Shown here piece by piece: positions 42,770 through 52,153 of a stretch of DNA of 64,000 bases. This stretch comes from an uncultured Streptococcus sp. (GTDB lineage: Bacteria; Bacillota; Bacilli; Lactobacillales; Streptococcaceae), in NCBI RefSeq assembly GCF_905372115.1, contig NZ_CAJPNR010000004.1, positions 1-64,000 of the forward strand, written 5' to 3'. The notes beneath the pieces were generated by a model. The model was not told where the DNA came from, did not search any database, and worked only from the letters and a program-made list of their open reading frames with translations. Numbering within the stretch: position 1 is the first letter of the stretch; every line of letters begins with the position of its first letter. Position numbers and translations under genes: made by a program.

Positions 42770-42786
42770 GATTTTCGTTTTTTGAT
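42755..42786. terminator. terminator between nrdI and argS
   Basis: ACGAAAA pairs with TTTTCGT around CCAGTGAGA, then TTTTT; it overlaps the nrdI stop and sits at the 3' end of the convergent argS. Confidence 0.7.
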
Positions 42787-42800
42787 GTTCTAAATCAAGC

Positions 42801-44489
42801 TTACATCTTTTCTGGTGCTTCTACTCCCAGCAGACGCAGAGCTTCTTTGAGGACAACAGCTGTTGAGTAGCTGAGAGCCAGACGGCTGTCGCGCTCAGGG
42901 CTTTCATCCAGAATCCGTGTGTGCGCATAGTATTTGTTAAAGGCTTGGGCCAGGCTGATAGCATATTTGGCAATCAGTGATGGCTCATAGTTATCAGCAG
43001 CACGCTTGACAACACGACCGAAGTCTTGGAGCAGCTTGATAATTTCCCAGCTTTCTGGATCGTTCAGGCTGTATGTAGCCTCTGCATCTGGCTGGAAGTT
43101 CGCCTTGCGCAGGATAGACTGGATACGAGCATAGGCATACTGGATGTAAGGGCCTGTTTCTCCCTCGAAGGAAACCATAGCTTCCAGATCAAAGTCGTAA
43201 CCATTGCGGCGGTCAGTTTTGAGGTCGTAGAACTTAACCGCTCCGACTCCAACTGCGCGAGCAACAGCTTCCTTGTTTTCCAAATCTGGGTTTTTAGCTT
43301 CGATCTGACTCTTAGCCCGGCTGATAGCTTCCAGCAGAGTTGGTTCGAGAAGGATGATATTTCCTTTACGTGTAGACAATTTTTGACGGTTCTTAGTCAC
43401 CAGTCCGAAGTCAACGTGAATCATGTCATCGCTCCAGTCAAAGCCCATCTTTTTCAGAACGGCCTTGAGCTGTCTGAAGTGGTTGGCCTGCTCTTGACCT
43501 ACAACATAGACATTTTTGACAAAGTTGTAAGTGCGAGCCCGGTAGATGGCTGTTGCGATATCACGTGTAATGTAGAGGGTAGCACCGTCTGATTTTTTAA
43601 TCATAGCAGGCGGAAGGTTGAAGTCTTCCAAGTCTACAATGCTAGCTCCTTTGGATTCCTGCAGGAGACCCTTGTCTTCAAGGATTTGAATCCCTTCGTC
43701 CATCTTGTCGTTGTAGAAGGCTTCGCCGTTTAGACTGTCAAATTCGACACCTAGGAGTTCGTAGATACGGTTGAATTCTGTCAGACTTTCATCGCGGAAC
43801 CATTGCCAGAGCTCAGTTGCTTCTGGGTCACCGTCTTCCAGCTTCTTGAACCAAAGGCGGCCTTCTTCATCCAGAGATGGGTCGTTTTCAATCTCGGCAT
43901 TGATACGCACGTAGAGTTTGAGGAGCTCGTCAATAGGGTTAGCTTCAACAGCTTCCTGGCTTCCCCACTTCTTATAAGCTACCATAAGGAGGCCGAACTG
44001 TTTGCCCCAGTCTCCCAAGTGGTTGACTTTAATGGTGTTGTAGCCAATCTTGCGGAAGATGTTGGAAAGAGCGTCACCGATAACAGTAGAGCGCAAGTGG
44101 CCGACTGAGAAAGGCTTGGCAATGTTTGGGCTGGATAGGTCAATGGTAACATTTTTTCCATTTCCTTCGTTCTGCTGGCCGTAGTCAGCTCCGTCTTTGA
44201 TGACTTCTTTGATAACTTGGCCAGAAATTTCAGCCTTGCTGAGGAAAAAGTTGACATAAGGACCAGTCGCAACGACTTTGTCAAAATGCGCTGTATCAAT
44301 CTTTTCAGCGATATCAGCAGCGATGATTTGAGGAGCTTTGCGCTCAGTCTTTGCCAGAGAAAAGGCTGGGAAGGCGATATCGCCAAGTTCAGAGCTCTTT
44401 GGCTGCTCCAATAAATTTAAAATAGCGTCTTGATCAAGGCTGTCAATAACCTTGGCCAATTCGCCGGCAATCAACTGTTTGTTATCCAT
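42801..44489 (-). CDS. argS: arginyl-tRNA synthetase
   Basis: ArgS charges tRNA-Arg. The 562-residue class I enzyme has the N-terminal Add-1 domain, the HIGH-type motif SVGHLRS, the KMSK-type loop region around LSTRKGN, and the C-terminal DALR anticodon-binding domain (AKYAISLAQAFNKYYAHTRI). RBS AAAGGAGC. It is divergent from argR, a common streptococcal arrangement. Confidence 0.97.
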   Translation of the reverse strand: MDNKQLIAGELAKVIDSLDQDAILNLLEQPKSSELGDIAFPAFSLAKTERKAPQIIAADIAEKIDTAHFDKVVATGPYVNFFLSKAEISGQVIKEVIKDGADYGQQNEGNGKNVTIDLSSPNIAKPFSVGHLRSTVIGDALSNIFRKIGYNTIKVNHLGDWGKQFGLLMVAYKKWGSQEAVEANPIDELLKLYVRINAEIENDPSLDEEGRLWFKKLEDGDPEATELWQWFRDESLTEFNRIYELLGVEFDSLNGEAFYNDKMDEGIQILEDKGLLQESKGASIVDLEDFNLPPAMIKKSDGATLYITRDIATAIYRARTYNFVKNVYVVGQEQANHFRQLKAVLKKMGFDWSDDMIHVDFGLVTKNRQKLSTRKGNIILLEPTLLEAISRAKSQIEAKNPDLENKEAVARAVGVGAVKFYDLKTDRRNGYDFDLEAMVSFEGETGPYIQYAYARIQSILRKANFQPDAEATYSLNDPESWEIIKLLQDFGRVVKRAADNYEPSLIAKYAISLAQAFNKYYAHTRILDESPERDSRLALSYSTAVVLKEALRLLGVEAPEKM

Positions 44490-44790
44490 ATTTGCTCCTT
44501 TGTGTCTTTTGTTATTATTTTATCACATTTTTCAAGGAATCTTCAATTTTTTTGGGAATAATTTTTGGGCTAATAGGAATTTTTCTGATATAATAAGAGA
44601 GATAAGAACCTGTATTTATAGATGAGTTTTCCATCTAAATGCTTCCTTCTCTGACACTCTTGGTTAAAGTTTTTTTGTTTATTCTCAGTATTCCTGCAAA
44701 TCTTTGCCTAGATTGATGGAGAAGCAGTCTTTGATCGGATGGAGTGCCCTTCATGAATGCAGCTTCTAAATATTCAATAATGAGGTAAAA
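44490..44790. promoter_or_regulatory. argS/argR divergent region with long argR leader
   Basis: A -10 TATAAT at 44589-44594 (preceded by TTTTTCTGA) points toward argR, leaving a leader of about 190 bases. This contains a small hairpin GATG-AGTTTTC-CATC (44622-44636) and an 11-codon ORF starting ATG 44623 with no clear RBS. The ArgR gene has a weak RBS (GAGGTAAAA). No good ARG box was recognised by eye. Confidence 0.5.
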
Positions 44791-45228
44791 ATGAGAAAGA
44801 ATGACCGTCATCAGTTAGTCAAAACGATGATTAAGGAGGAAAAGCTAGGAACGCAAAAGGAGATTCAGGATCGTCTGGAAGCGCAAGGGATTTATGTGAC
44901 GCAGACTACCCTGTCGCGTGACCTCCGTGAAATCGGCCTGACTAAAGTTAAGAAGAAGGGGCTGACTTATTATGTTTTGGCGCATGAGACTGAAGAGATT
45001 AATTTTATAGAGTTTTTAGCCAAGCATGTGGAGAGTGTAGCTAGGGCAGAGTTTAGTCTGGTTCTTCGTACGGGCCTGGGAGAGGCAACAGTGCTAGCCA
45101 ATGTCGTGGATAACTCGTTCGATAGCCGTATTCTGGGAACCGTTGCGGGTGCCAATACTCTTTTAGTGGTTTGCCGGGATCAGGCAGCTGCTCAGGAGAT
45201 TGAAGAGCAAATACAGGAAGTGATGTAG
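44791..45228 (+). CDS. argR: arginine repressor family regulator
   Basis: The 145-residue protein has the N-terminal winged helix of ArgR/AhrC (TQKEIQDRLEAQGIYVTQTTLSRDL region, with the SRDLREIGL motif) and the C-terminal oligomerisation and arginine-binding domain (ANVVDNSFDSRILGTVAGANTLLVV region; GTVAGANT binds arginine). Streptococci often have several ArgR paralogues; this copy, next to argS and mutS, is the conserved chromosomal one. It is 78 bases upstream of mutS and may be co-transcribed with it. Confidence 0.95.
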   Translation: MRKNDRHQLVKTMIKEEKLGTQKEIQDRLEAQGIYVTQTTLSRDLREIGLTKVKKKGLTYYVLAHETEEINFIEFLAKHVESVARAEFSLVLRTGLGEATVLANVVDNSFDSRILGTVAGANTLLVVCRDQAAAQEIEEQIQEVM

Positions 45229-45306
45229 GAGTCACAGTTTTTTCAGGAAAAATGGAGAGGTTTGAGACGGAAGTCCTGACCTCGTTTGTTTTTAGAAAGG
45301 ATAGAG

Positions 45307-47856
45307 ATGGCAGTAGAAAAGTTATCGCCAGGCATGCAGCAGTATTTGGATATCAAAAAGGACTATCCAGATGCTTTCTTGCTCTTTCGGATGGGGGATT
45401 TCTATGAGTTGTTTTATGATGATGCGGTCAATGCCGCCCAGATTTTAGAGATTTCTCTCACCAGCCGCAATAAAAATGCTGAAAACCCCATTCCCATGGC
45501 TGGAGTTCCCTATCATTCGGCACAGCAGTATATTGATGTTTTGGTCGAGTCAGGCTATAAGGTAGCGATTGCGGAGCAGATGGAAGATCCCAAGGAAGCC
45601 AAGGGCGTTGTTAAGCGGGAGGTCGTTCAGGTTATCACACCGGGGACGGTGGTAGACTCCAGTAAGCCGGACTCTGCTAATAACTTTCTGGTGGCTCTGG
45701 ATTACTCGGATAGCCTCTATGGTCTGGCTTATATGGACTTGGTGACCGGTGAGTTTCAGGTGACTAGTTTAGAGGACTTTAGCTTGGTCTGCGGGGAAAT
45801 CCGCAATTTGAAGGCTAGGGAAGTGGTGCTGGGCTATGCCTTGCCAGAAGCTGAGGAGCAGGTCTTGGCTGGGCAGATGAACCTTTTGCTGTCCTATGTA
45901 CAGACAGCCTTGGATGATGTTCAGCTGCTGGGCGAGGAGCTGTCTCCTATGGAACGTCAGGCTGCGGGGAAATTGCTGGAGTATGTGCACCGGACCCAGA
46001 TGAGGGAGCTCAGCCATTTAAAGAAGGCTCAGCATTATGAAATCAAGGACTTCCTGCAAATGGACTATGCCACCAAGGCGAGTCTGGATTTGACAGAAAA
46101 TGCTCGCTCGGGCAAGAAGCACGGCAGTCTTTATTGGTTGATGGACGAGACCAAGACGGCCATGGGAGGCCGCATGCTGCGCTCTTGGATCCAGCGTCCG
46201 CTGATTGATGAAGCGCGAATTAGCCAGCGGCAGAATGTCGTCGAGGTTTTTCTGGATCATTTCTTTGAGCGAAGTGATTTGACGGAGAGCCTCAAGGGAG
46301 TCTATGATATTGAGCGGCTGGCTAGTCGAGTGTCTTTTGGCAAGACCAATCCCAAGGATTTGCTGCAGCTGGCAGCTACCCTAGGCAATGTGCCTCAGAT
46401 TAAGGCTATCTTGCAAGGAATCGGCAGCCCGCATCTGGCTCGTTTGATTGAGGGCCTGGATCCTATTCCAGAGTTGGCGGGCTTGATTAGCTCGGCCATT
46501 TCGCCGGATGCACCCCATATCATCACTGAGGGCAATATTATTCGGACCGGTTTTGATGAAACCTTGGATCAGTATCGGCTTGTGCTGAGGGATGGGACCG
46601 GATGGATTGCGGAGCTGGAAGTCAAAGAACGTGCTAACAGCGGCATCAGCAATCTGAAGATTGATTATAATAAAAAAGATGGTTACTATTTCCATGTGAC
46701 CAATTCTCAGTTGGCTCATGTGCCTAGTCATTTCTTCCGCAAGGCGACCCTGAAAAATTCTGAACGTTTCGGAACGGAGGAGCTGGCCCGGATTGAGGGA
46801 GAGATGTTGGAGGCGCGTGAAAAATCTGCTAATTTGGAATACGAGATTTTCATGCGGATTCGCGAGGAAGCTGGCAAATACATCCAGCGCTTGCAGGCCT
46901 TGGCACAAACGCTGGCAGCTGTAGATGTCCTGCAGAGCTTTGCTGCGGTGGCAGAACAACTGCATTTGGTGCGCCCTGTCTTTACTTCGGAGCGCCGTCT
47001 GCAGATTGAAAAAGGTCGGCATGCTGTTGTGGAAAAGGTCATGGGAGCCCAAAGCTACATTCCAAATAGTATTCTGCTGGACCAGGAAACGGACATCCAG
47101 CTGATTACCGGGCCTAATATGAGCGGGAAATCGACTTATATGCGCCAACTGGCTATCATTGTCATTATGGCACAGATGGGTTCTTATGTGCCTGCTCAGT
47201 CTGCCAGTCTGCCTTTATTCGATGCGATTTTCACTCGTATCGGTGCAGCGGATGATCTGGTGTCCGGCCAGTCCACTTTTATGGTGGAGATGATGGAGGC
47301 CAATCGGGCCATTCGGCAGGCCAGCGAGCGTTCGCTCATTCTCTTTGATGAGCTGGGGCGTGGAACGGCTACTTATGATGGGATGGCGCTGGCTCAGGCT
47401 ATTATCGAACATATTCATCATTATACTGGGGCCAAAACCCTCTTTGCCACCCACTATCACGAGCTGACAGCCTTAGAGGATAGCTTGGAGCATTTGGAAA
47501 ATGTCCATGTGGCAACCTTGGAGAAGGATGGACAGGTGACTTTCCTGCATAAGATTGAGCCGGGTCCGGCAGACAAATCTTACGGAATCCATGTGGCGAA
47601 GATTGCCGGACTTCCTGAGAAATTACTGGAGCGGGCGGATAGCATTTTGAGTCATTTGGAGAGTCAGGATACAGAACTAGGATCAGATCTTCCTACCGAA
47701 TCCAGACAAACATGGTCGCAAGTAGCAGAGCAGATGTCTCTTTTCGCAGAAGGAACGGAAAATCCAGTCCTGACTGAACTACGAGACTTGGACATCTACA
47801 ATATGACTCCCCTGGAAGTCATGGCGGCGGTAGCCGAGCTCAAGAAAAAGCTCTAA
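45307..47856 (+). CDS. mutS: DNA mismatch repair protein MutS
   Basis: MutS (HexA in pneumococcus) recognises mismatches. The 849-residue protein has the mismatch-binding domain near the N-terminus (LFRMGDFYELFYDDA contains the Phe-x-Glu-like contact), connector and lever domains, and the ATPase with Walker A TGPNMSGKST and FDELGRGT. ATG at 45307 follows AAAGGATAGAG; the in-frame extension to 45286 lacks RBS support. A terminator follows at once, so mutL is transcribed separately. Confidence 0.97.
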   Translation: MAVEKLSPGMQQYLDIKKDYPDAFLLFRMGDFYELFYDDAVNAAQILEISLTSRNKNAENPIPMAGVPYHSAQQYIDVLVESGYKVAIAEQMEDPKEAKGVVKREVVQVITPGTVVDSSKPDSANNFLVALDYSDSLYGLAYMDLVTGEFQVTSLEDFSLVCGEIRNLKAREVVLGYALPEAEEQVLAGQMNLLLSYVQTALDDVQLLGEELSPMERQAAGKLLEYVHRTQMRELSHLKKAQHYEIKDFLQMDYATKASLDLTENARSGKKHGSLYWLMDETKTAMGGRMLRSWIQRPLIDEARISQRQNVVEVFLDHFFERSDLTESLKGVYDIERLASRVSFGKTNPKDLLQLAATLGNVPQIKAILQGIGSPHLARLIEGLDPIPELAGLISSAISPDAPHIITEGNIIRTGFDETLDQYRLVLRDGTGWIAELEVKERANSGISNLKIDYNKKDGYYFHVTNSQLAHVPSHFFRKATLKNSERFGTEELARIEGEMLEAREKSANLEYEIFMRIREEAGKYIQRLQALAQTLAAVDVLQSFAAVAEQLHLVRPVFTSERRLQIEKGRHAVVEKVMGAQSYIPNSILLDQETDIQLITGPNMSGKSTYMRQLAIIVIMAQMGSYVPAQSASLPLFDAIFTRIGAADDLVSGQSTFMVEMMEANRAIRQASERSLILFDELGRGTATYDGMALAQAIIEHIHHYTGAKTLFATHYHELTALEDSLEHLENVHVATLEKDGQVTFLHKIEPGPADKSYGIHVAKIAGLPEKLLERADSILSHLESQDTELGSDLPTESRQTWSQVAEQMSLFAEGTENPVLTELRDLDIYNMTPLEVMAAVAELKKKL

Positions 47857-47859
47857 AAA

Positions 47860-47902
47860 CAAAGAGCAGACTTGTTAATGCCTCAAGTCTGCTCTTTTTA
47901 TT
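47860..47902. terminator. bidirectional terminator after mutS
   Basis: AAGAGCAGACTTG/CAAGTCTGCTCTT, a 13-pair perfect stem with a nine-base loop and TTTTA; it also serves the convergent DUF3021 gene. Confidence 0.9.
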
Positions 47903-47904
47903 TC

Positions 47905-48375
47905 TCACGATTTGCTAGACAAGCCGCTATTGATCTTTTGAATGTTGCGGTAGGTGTGGTAGTAGATAGCGCCTGAAATGATTAGATAGATAAGGGTGAA
48001 TTCCCCGACGGCAGTCAGTGTCAGGCTGAGTATTTTTTCTCTTGGGAAAAATCCAGCTAGATTAGCTAAAAGTGCAAAGGTCAGAATCATCACACTATAG
48101 TGACTGACGATGGAGCGCACGATGCTCCAGTCTCTTTGGAAGAAGCTTCCACTCCATCTGAAAACAGCTCCCATGATAAACCAGACAAGCATGCAGTAGA
48201 GCATGATGAGGGAAACATGGACATGTTGGCTCAAAAAGAAGTGACCGATAGGGGAGCGAGGGTGCAGCGGTAGATAAGCTGGATTGTAAAAATAAGAAAC
48301 AATCATGGAGAAGAAGAGACCGATGAAAATCCCTCCAATCCCTCCGAAAAAGAGTTCTTTAAGACGAGTTTTCAT
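47905..48375 (-). CDS. DUF3021 membrane protein, partner of LytTR regulator
   Basis: A 156-residue protein with four predicted membrane segments and charged ends, fitting the DUF3021 family. Such proteins are encoded beside standalone LytTR regulators and, by analogy with the S. mutans HdrM and BrsM proteins, probably hold the regulator inactive at the membrane. Its ATG overlaps the stop of the LytTR gene (ATGA, 4 bases), so both are co-translated. The signal it senses is unknown. Confidence 0.88.
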   Translation of the reverse strand: MKTRLKELFFGGIGGIFIGLFFSMIVSYFYNPAYLPLHPRSPIGHFFLSQHVHVSLIMLYCMLVWFIMGAVFRWSGSFFQRDWSIVRSIVSHYSVMILTFALLANLAGFFPREKILSLTLTAVGEFTLIYLIISGAIYYHTYRNIQKINSGLSSKS

Positions 48376-48812
48376 AATTGCAACCTTTCTTTGATAGATT
48401 TGAGATAACGGCGGGACGAGTATGTCTGGTCGCCGTTTTTCAGAAATATTTGAATCAGACCATTTGGAGTCAGCTTGAGGTGGCTGATTTGTCGGCTGTT
48501 GATAATCTCCGACTGAGAAATCTGCAGGAAATACTCCGGCAGGACCTGCAGCAACTGATAAAGAGCTTGTTGAGCTCGATAGCCGTCTTTTGCTGTTCGA
48601 ACCTGAACCTGGCGATTTTCTGTATAGATTCGGTGGATTTCCTTAGCATCCAGCAGATAGATTTCATCTTCTTTTTTGACATGAATCTTGTCTTCTTTGC
48701 CTAGATGTTGAGCAAAGTGGACCAATTCCTGAATACTTTCTGTCATGAGGCGAGCCTCAATGCTAACGGAGTCTTCGGTAACTTGAGAATCGATTCTTAG
48801 CTTAACTTTCAT
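48372..48812 (-). CDS. LytTR-family DNA-binding regulator
   Basis: The 146-residue protein has a C-terminal LytTR domain (about 45-145: EIYLLDAKEIHRIYTENRQVQV and the FLQISQSEIINSRQISHL core) and a short N-terminal region without a receiver domain. Standalone LytTR plus a membrane partner is the LytTR Regulatory System class known from S. mutans (HdrRM, BrsRM), which control bacteriocins and competence. RBS GAAAGGAGG. Two 14-base direct repeats phased by 21 bases lie upstream of its promoter. Confidence 0.9.
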   Translation of the reverse strand: MKVKLRIDSQVTEDSVSIEARLMTESIQELVHFAQHLGKEDKIHVKKEDEIYLLDAKEIHRIYTENRQVQVRTAKDGYRAQQALYQLLQVLPEYFLQISQSEIINSRQISHLKLTPNGLIQIFLKNGDQTYSSRRYLKSIKERLQL

Positions 48813-48832
48813 AACTTCCTCCTTTCACCTTT

Positions 48833-48900
48833 ATTAAACCGCAACTTAGCAGCGAAAACAAGCCCTTTTGTCTATGTGGCAGCTATTTGTGTCTATATGG
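48833..48900 (-). promoter_or_regulatory. LytTR gene promoter with 21-bp-phased direct repeats
   Basis: Read on the minus strand, CCATATAGACACAA (48887-48900) and CCACATAGACAAAA (48866-48879) match at 12 of 14 positions and are exactly 21 bases apart, two helix turns. Four bases after the second comes TTGTTT (48856-48861), 17 bases, TTTAAT (48833-48838). LytTR proteins typically bind such paired direct repeats just upstream of the -35, so positive autoregulation is likely. Confidence 0.75.
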
Positions 48901-48962
48901 TTTGGCTGGCGGGCAGAATGGTCAAGAAAAGGCTGCCTTCTGATAGAAAGAGCCCAATGTGT

Positions 48963-48968
48963 TATAAT
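48963..48968 (+). promoter_or_regulatory. mutL extended -10 promoter
   Basis: TGT-TATAAT (hexamer 48963-48968) 29 bases before the start; -35 weak (CTGATA at 48940-48945). The LytTR repeats lie about 65 bases upstream of it, so they might also affect mutL. Confidence 0.6.
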
Positions 48969-48996
48969 AGATAGCAGAACAAATACGGAGAAAATG

Positions 48997-50940
48997 ATGT
49001 CAAAAATTATCGAACTTCCAGAAATTCTAGCCAATCAGATTGCGGCCGGTGAAGTCATTGAGCGGCCTAGCAGCGTGGTCAAGGAGCTAGTGGAAAATTC
49101 AATTGATGCGGGTGCCAGCCAGATTACCATCGAAATCGAAGAGGCTGGACTCAAGAGCATTCAGGTGACGGATAATGGCGAGGGAATAGACCACGAAGAT
49201 GTCCCTCTGGCCCTTCGCCGCCATGCTACCAGTAAAATCAAGAAGCAGGCGGATCTCTTTCGGATTCGGACACTGGGTTTTCGTGGCGAGGCCATTCCTT
49301 CTATTGCTTCTGTCTCGCGTTTTACTATTGAGACAGCGACGGAAGCCGGCCAGCACGGGACTCTGCTGGTTGCCCAAGGTGGTGAGATTGAAGAGCATGT
49401 GCCTACTAGCAGCCCGGTGGGAACGAAAATCAAGATAGAAGATCTCTTCTTCAATACTCCAGCCCGGCTCAAGTATATGAAGAGCCAGCAGGCTGAGCTG
49501 TCCCATATCGTTGATGTGATTAATCGGCTCAGTCTGGCCCATCCGGAGGTGGCTTTCACCCTTGTCAGCGACGGCCGCGAAATGACAAGGACTGCCGGTA
49601 GTGGCAATCTACGTCAGGCTATTGCGGGAATCTATGGTCTGGCAACAGCTAAGAAAATGGTGGAAATCTCTGCTTCAGATCTGGACTTTGAGGTGAGCGG
49701 CTATGTCAGTCTGCCCGAGCTGACTCGTGCAAATCGTAATTATATTACGATCCTTATCAACGGTCGCTATATTAAGAATTTCCTGCTCAATCGTGCTATT
49801 TTGGACGGCTACGGCAGCAAGCTGATGGTAGGACGCTTTCCACTCGCGGTCATCAATATTCAGATTGATCCTTATCTGGCCGATGTCAATGTCCATCCGA
49901 CTAAGCAAGAGGTGCGGATTTCTAAAGAGCGGGAACTCATGGCCTTGATTTCGCAAGCCATTGCGACTAGTCTCAAGGAGCAGGACCTTATCCCTGATGC
50001 TTTGGAAAATCTAGCCAAATCAACTGTTAAGCGTGCGACTAAGCCCGAACAGACCAGTCTTCCCCTTAAAGAAAATCGCCTCTACTACGATAAGGAGCAG
50101 AATGACTTCTTCCTCAAGCCGCAGGTGGCCGAGCAACAACTATCCTTTGAAGAATCAGCGGAGCCTATTCATGAAGCGACCGATGAAAAAGCAGAGTCGC
50201 AACCGACTTCAGTCAAATTTGCAGAGAGAAAGCTGGCCAGCTATGACCAACTAGACCATCCAGAGCTAGATCAAGCCAGTCTGGAGCGGGCTGTGGATAA
50301 GTTGGAACAGGAAGAGAAGTCAAGCTTCCCAGAGTTAGAATATTTCGGCCAGATGCATGGCACTTATCTATTTGCTCAGGGCAAGGGCGGTCTTTACATT
50401 ATTGACCAGCATGCTGCTCAAGAGCGGGTCAAGTATGAGTATTATCGGGAGAAGATTGGGGATGTGGACAATAGCCAGCAGCAGCTCTTGGTGCCTTATA
50501 TCTTTGAATTTCCAGCGGACGATATGCTGAGAATCAAGCAGCGGATGGAGCTGTTAGAAGACGCTGGCATCTTTTTAGAAGAGTACGGAGCCAACCAGTT
50601 TATCCTCCGTGAGCATCCCATTTGGTTCAAGGAAGAGGAGATTGAGGCCGGCATCTATGAGATGTGTGATATGCTTCTCCTGACCAAGGAAGTTTCCATC
50701 AAGAAATATCGAGCAGAGCTAGCCATTATGATGAGCTGCAAACGCTCCATCAAGGCCAATCACAGTCTGGATGACTACTCTGCGCGTGACTTGCTCTTTC
50801 AGCTGTCCCAGTGTGACAATCCCTATAATTGCCCACACGGTCGGCCGGTCTTGGTCAACTTTACCAAGTCAGATATGGAAAAAATGTTCCGTCGCATTCA
50901 GGAAAATCATACTAGCCTGCGGGAGTTGGGGAAATACTAA
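48997..50940 (+). CDS. mutL: DNA mismatch repair protein MutL
   Basis: MutL (HexB) couples MutS to strand processing. The 647-residue protein has the GHKL ATPase motifs ENSIDAGA, DNGEGI and FRGEAIPS in the N-terminal domain, a variable linker (about 340-450) and the C-terminal dimerisation/endonuclease domain with QHAAQERVKYE. ATG at 48997 has GGAG six bases upstream; an ATG three bases earlier is too close. In many streptococci ruvA-tag-cinA-recA follow mutL; here two minus-strand genes intervene. Confidence 0.96.
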   Translation: MSKIIELPEILANQIAAGEVIERPSSVVKELVENSIDAGASQITIEIEEAGLKSIQVTDNGEGIDHEDVPLALRRHATSKIKKQADLFRIRTLGFRGEAIPSIASVSRFTIETATEAGQHGTLLVAQGGEIEEHVPTSSPVGTKIKIEDLFFNTPARLKYMKSQQAELSHIVDVINRLSLAHPEVAFTLVSDGREMTRTAGSGNLRQAIAGIYGLATAKKMVEISASDLDFEVSGYVSLPELTRANRNYITILINGRYIKNFLLNRAILDGYGSKLMVGRFPLAVINIQIDPYLADVNVHPTKQEVRISKERELMALISQAIATSLKEQDLIPDALENLAKSTVKRATKPEQTSLPLKENRLYYDKEQNDFFLKPQVAEQQLSFEESAEPIHEATDEKAESQPTSVKFAERKLASYDQLDHPELDQASLERAVDKLEQEEKSSFPELEYFGQMHGTYLFAQGKGGLYIIDQHAAQERVKYEYYREKIGDVDNSQQQLLVPYIFEFPADDMLRIKQRMELLEDAGIFLEEYGANQFILREHPIWFKEEEIEAGIYEMCDMLLLTKEVSIKKYRAELAIMMSCKRSIKANHSLDDYSARDLLFQLSQCDNPYNCPHGRPVLVNFTKSDMEKMFRRIQENHTSLRELGKY

Positions 50941-50952
50941 ACTTTATAGAAG

Positions 50953-50990
50953 ATAAAACAGCCCTAGTCATAGAACTAGAGCTGTTTTTG
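50953..50990. terminator. bidirectional terminator after mutL
   Basis: AAAACAGCCCTAGT pairs with ACTAGAGCTGTTTT with one bulge, loop CATAGA, followed by TTTG and preceded by an A tract for the opposite strand. Confidence 0.75.
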
Positions 50991-51497
50991 ATGTTTGAGC
51001 TGAACTTGTGTTCCAGCAAGCAAATCAGCTGGATGGCGTTTGTCCTTGCGAAGCAGTCCCATCATCAGAAAGATCAAGAAGAGAATACCTGCTGAAGTTG
51101 ACAAGAAAATTGACAGGGCATCTGCTTGATAAGCACTACGAATAGCTCCCATATGTCCCAACTGCCAAGGGAAAAACTTGATAGCAGAGCGCAAAAGGCT
51201 GTGGGCAAGGCTCCTATGTTTGTAAACTAACTGTAAACCTGCCCAACGCTTGCCAAAACTGCCTTTTCTATAGTCTAGCCAAGCAAAGATGATAGTTAGA
51301 GGAAGAACGGAGGTAGAAAAAGCCAGAAGCTGGCTCTGGACTTCAGTGAATGCAGGAATGCCTCCTAGAACCAGATTGTAACAGCCCATAGCTAGTAAAA
51401 AAAGAGCAATGAGATAGAATGAGATGAAGAGCCAGTCTCCAAGCAGCTCTTTCAGACGAGTTTTGACAGGTATGGGATTGTCAGTTTTTAGTTTCAT
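50976..51497 (-). CDS. RDD family membrane protein
   Basis: A 173-residue protein with four hydrophobic segments and the RDD-family stretch WLDYRKGSFGKRWAGLQL. RDD proteins are small membrane proteins with suggested transport or stress roles. The ATG at 51497 lies 17 bases inside the upstream XRE gene and has GAAGGTG before it, so it is preferred over an ATG at 51527. The two genes form one unit, probably a regulator-membrane pair. Confidence 0.82.
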   Translation of the reverse strand: MKLKTDNPIPVKTRLKELLGDWLFISFYLIALFLLAMGCYNLVLGGIPAFTEVQSQLLAFSTSVLPLTIIFAWLDYRKGSFGKRWAGLQLVYKHRSLAHSLLRSAIKFFPWQLGHMGAIRSAYQADALSIFLSTSAGILFLIFLMMGLLRKDKRHPADLLAGTQVQLKHQKQL

Positions 51498-51984
51498 CTT
51501 TAGCACCTTCTTTCTTAAAATCATCAAGGCCGATAACCTTGTCCAGATACTTTTTCTTAATCTTTAGCGCCTTGCTAATAGCCATTGCGGATGCGACTAA
51601 GAGGAAGAAGGATAGCCAGACCAGGGCAGTGAATTTTGCTGGAAAGCTAGAACCTGCGAAAAAGAGAAAGATAGCCAGGGCTGATACAAAAATATATAGA
51701 ACCTGCCAGAAGCCATAAGATTTTACTTCCTTGTAGTAGCGATTTTTTTCGTCTTCTGAGAGGACGGGTTTTATTTCAGGCTTGTCACTGTCTTCTAAAA
51801 GCAGATAATCTGTCGTCACCTGGAAAATCTTGCTCAGCTCTACAACTTTTTCGAGTTCTGGCAGCGCTTGGCCAGACTCCCACTTGGAAATGCTTTGGCG
51901 AGAGACATTGATTTGTTCAGCCAGTTTTTCTTGTGACCAGCCTTTTTCTTTTCTTAGTTCAAATAATTTATCGGCGAGTTTCAT
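51481..51984 (-). CDS. XRE-family HTH regulator with membrane segments
   Basis: The 167-residue protein starts with a helix-turn-helix (about 5-60; WSQEKLAEQINVSRQSISKW) and continues with two hydrophobic segments (about 95-115 and 118-137). Such membrane-tethered Cro/CI-like proteins often regulate their own small operon. Strong RBS AAAAGGAGG. It overlaps the RDD gene. The pair sits in reverse orientation between mutL and ruvA. Confidence 0.87.
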   Translation of the reverse strand: MKLADKLFELRKEKGWSQEKLAEQINVSRQSISKWESGQALPELEKVVELSKIFQVTTDYLLLEDSDKPEIKPVLSEDEKNRYYKEVKSYGFWQVLYIFVSALAIFLFFAGSSFPAKFTALVWLSFFLLVASAMAISKALKIKKKYLDKVIGLDDFKKEGAKDETKN

Positions 51985-52153
51985 GATTGCAGCCTCCTTT
52001 TCTTTGCTAACTCTATCCTAACAGCTTTTATTTATCTTGAGAATACAGCTTCCTGTACATTTTGTCAACCGCTGGTTGCACTTCTATTTGCAGTTTCCAG
52101 ACAGAAAATATGATATACTAGATAGGCAAAATGATACAAAAAGAAGGAAGATT

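Noticed and set aside
46381..47148. 255-codon minus-strand ORF inside mutS
   Set aside because: Antisense shadow of mutS without RBS or domain.
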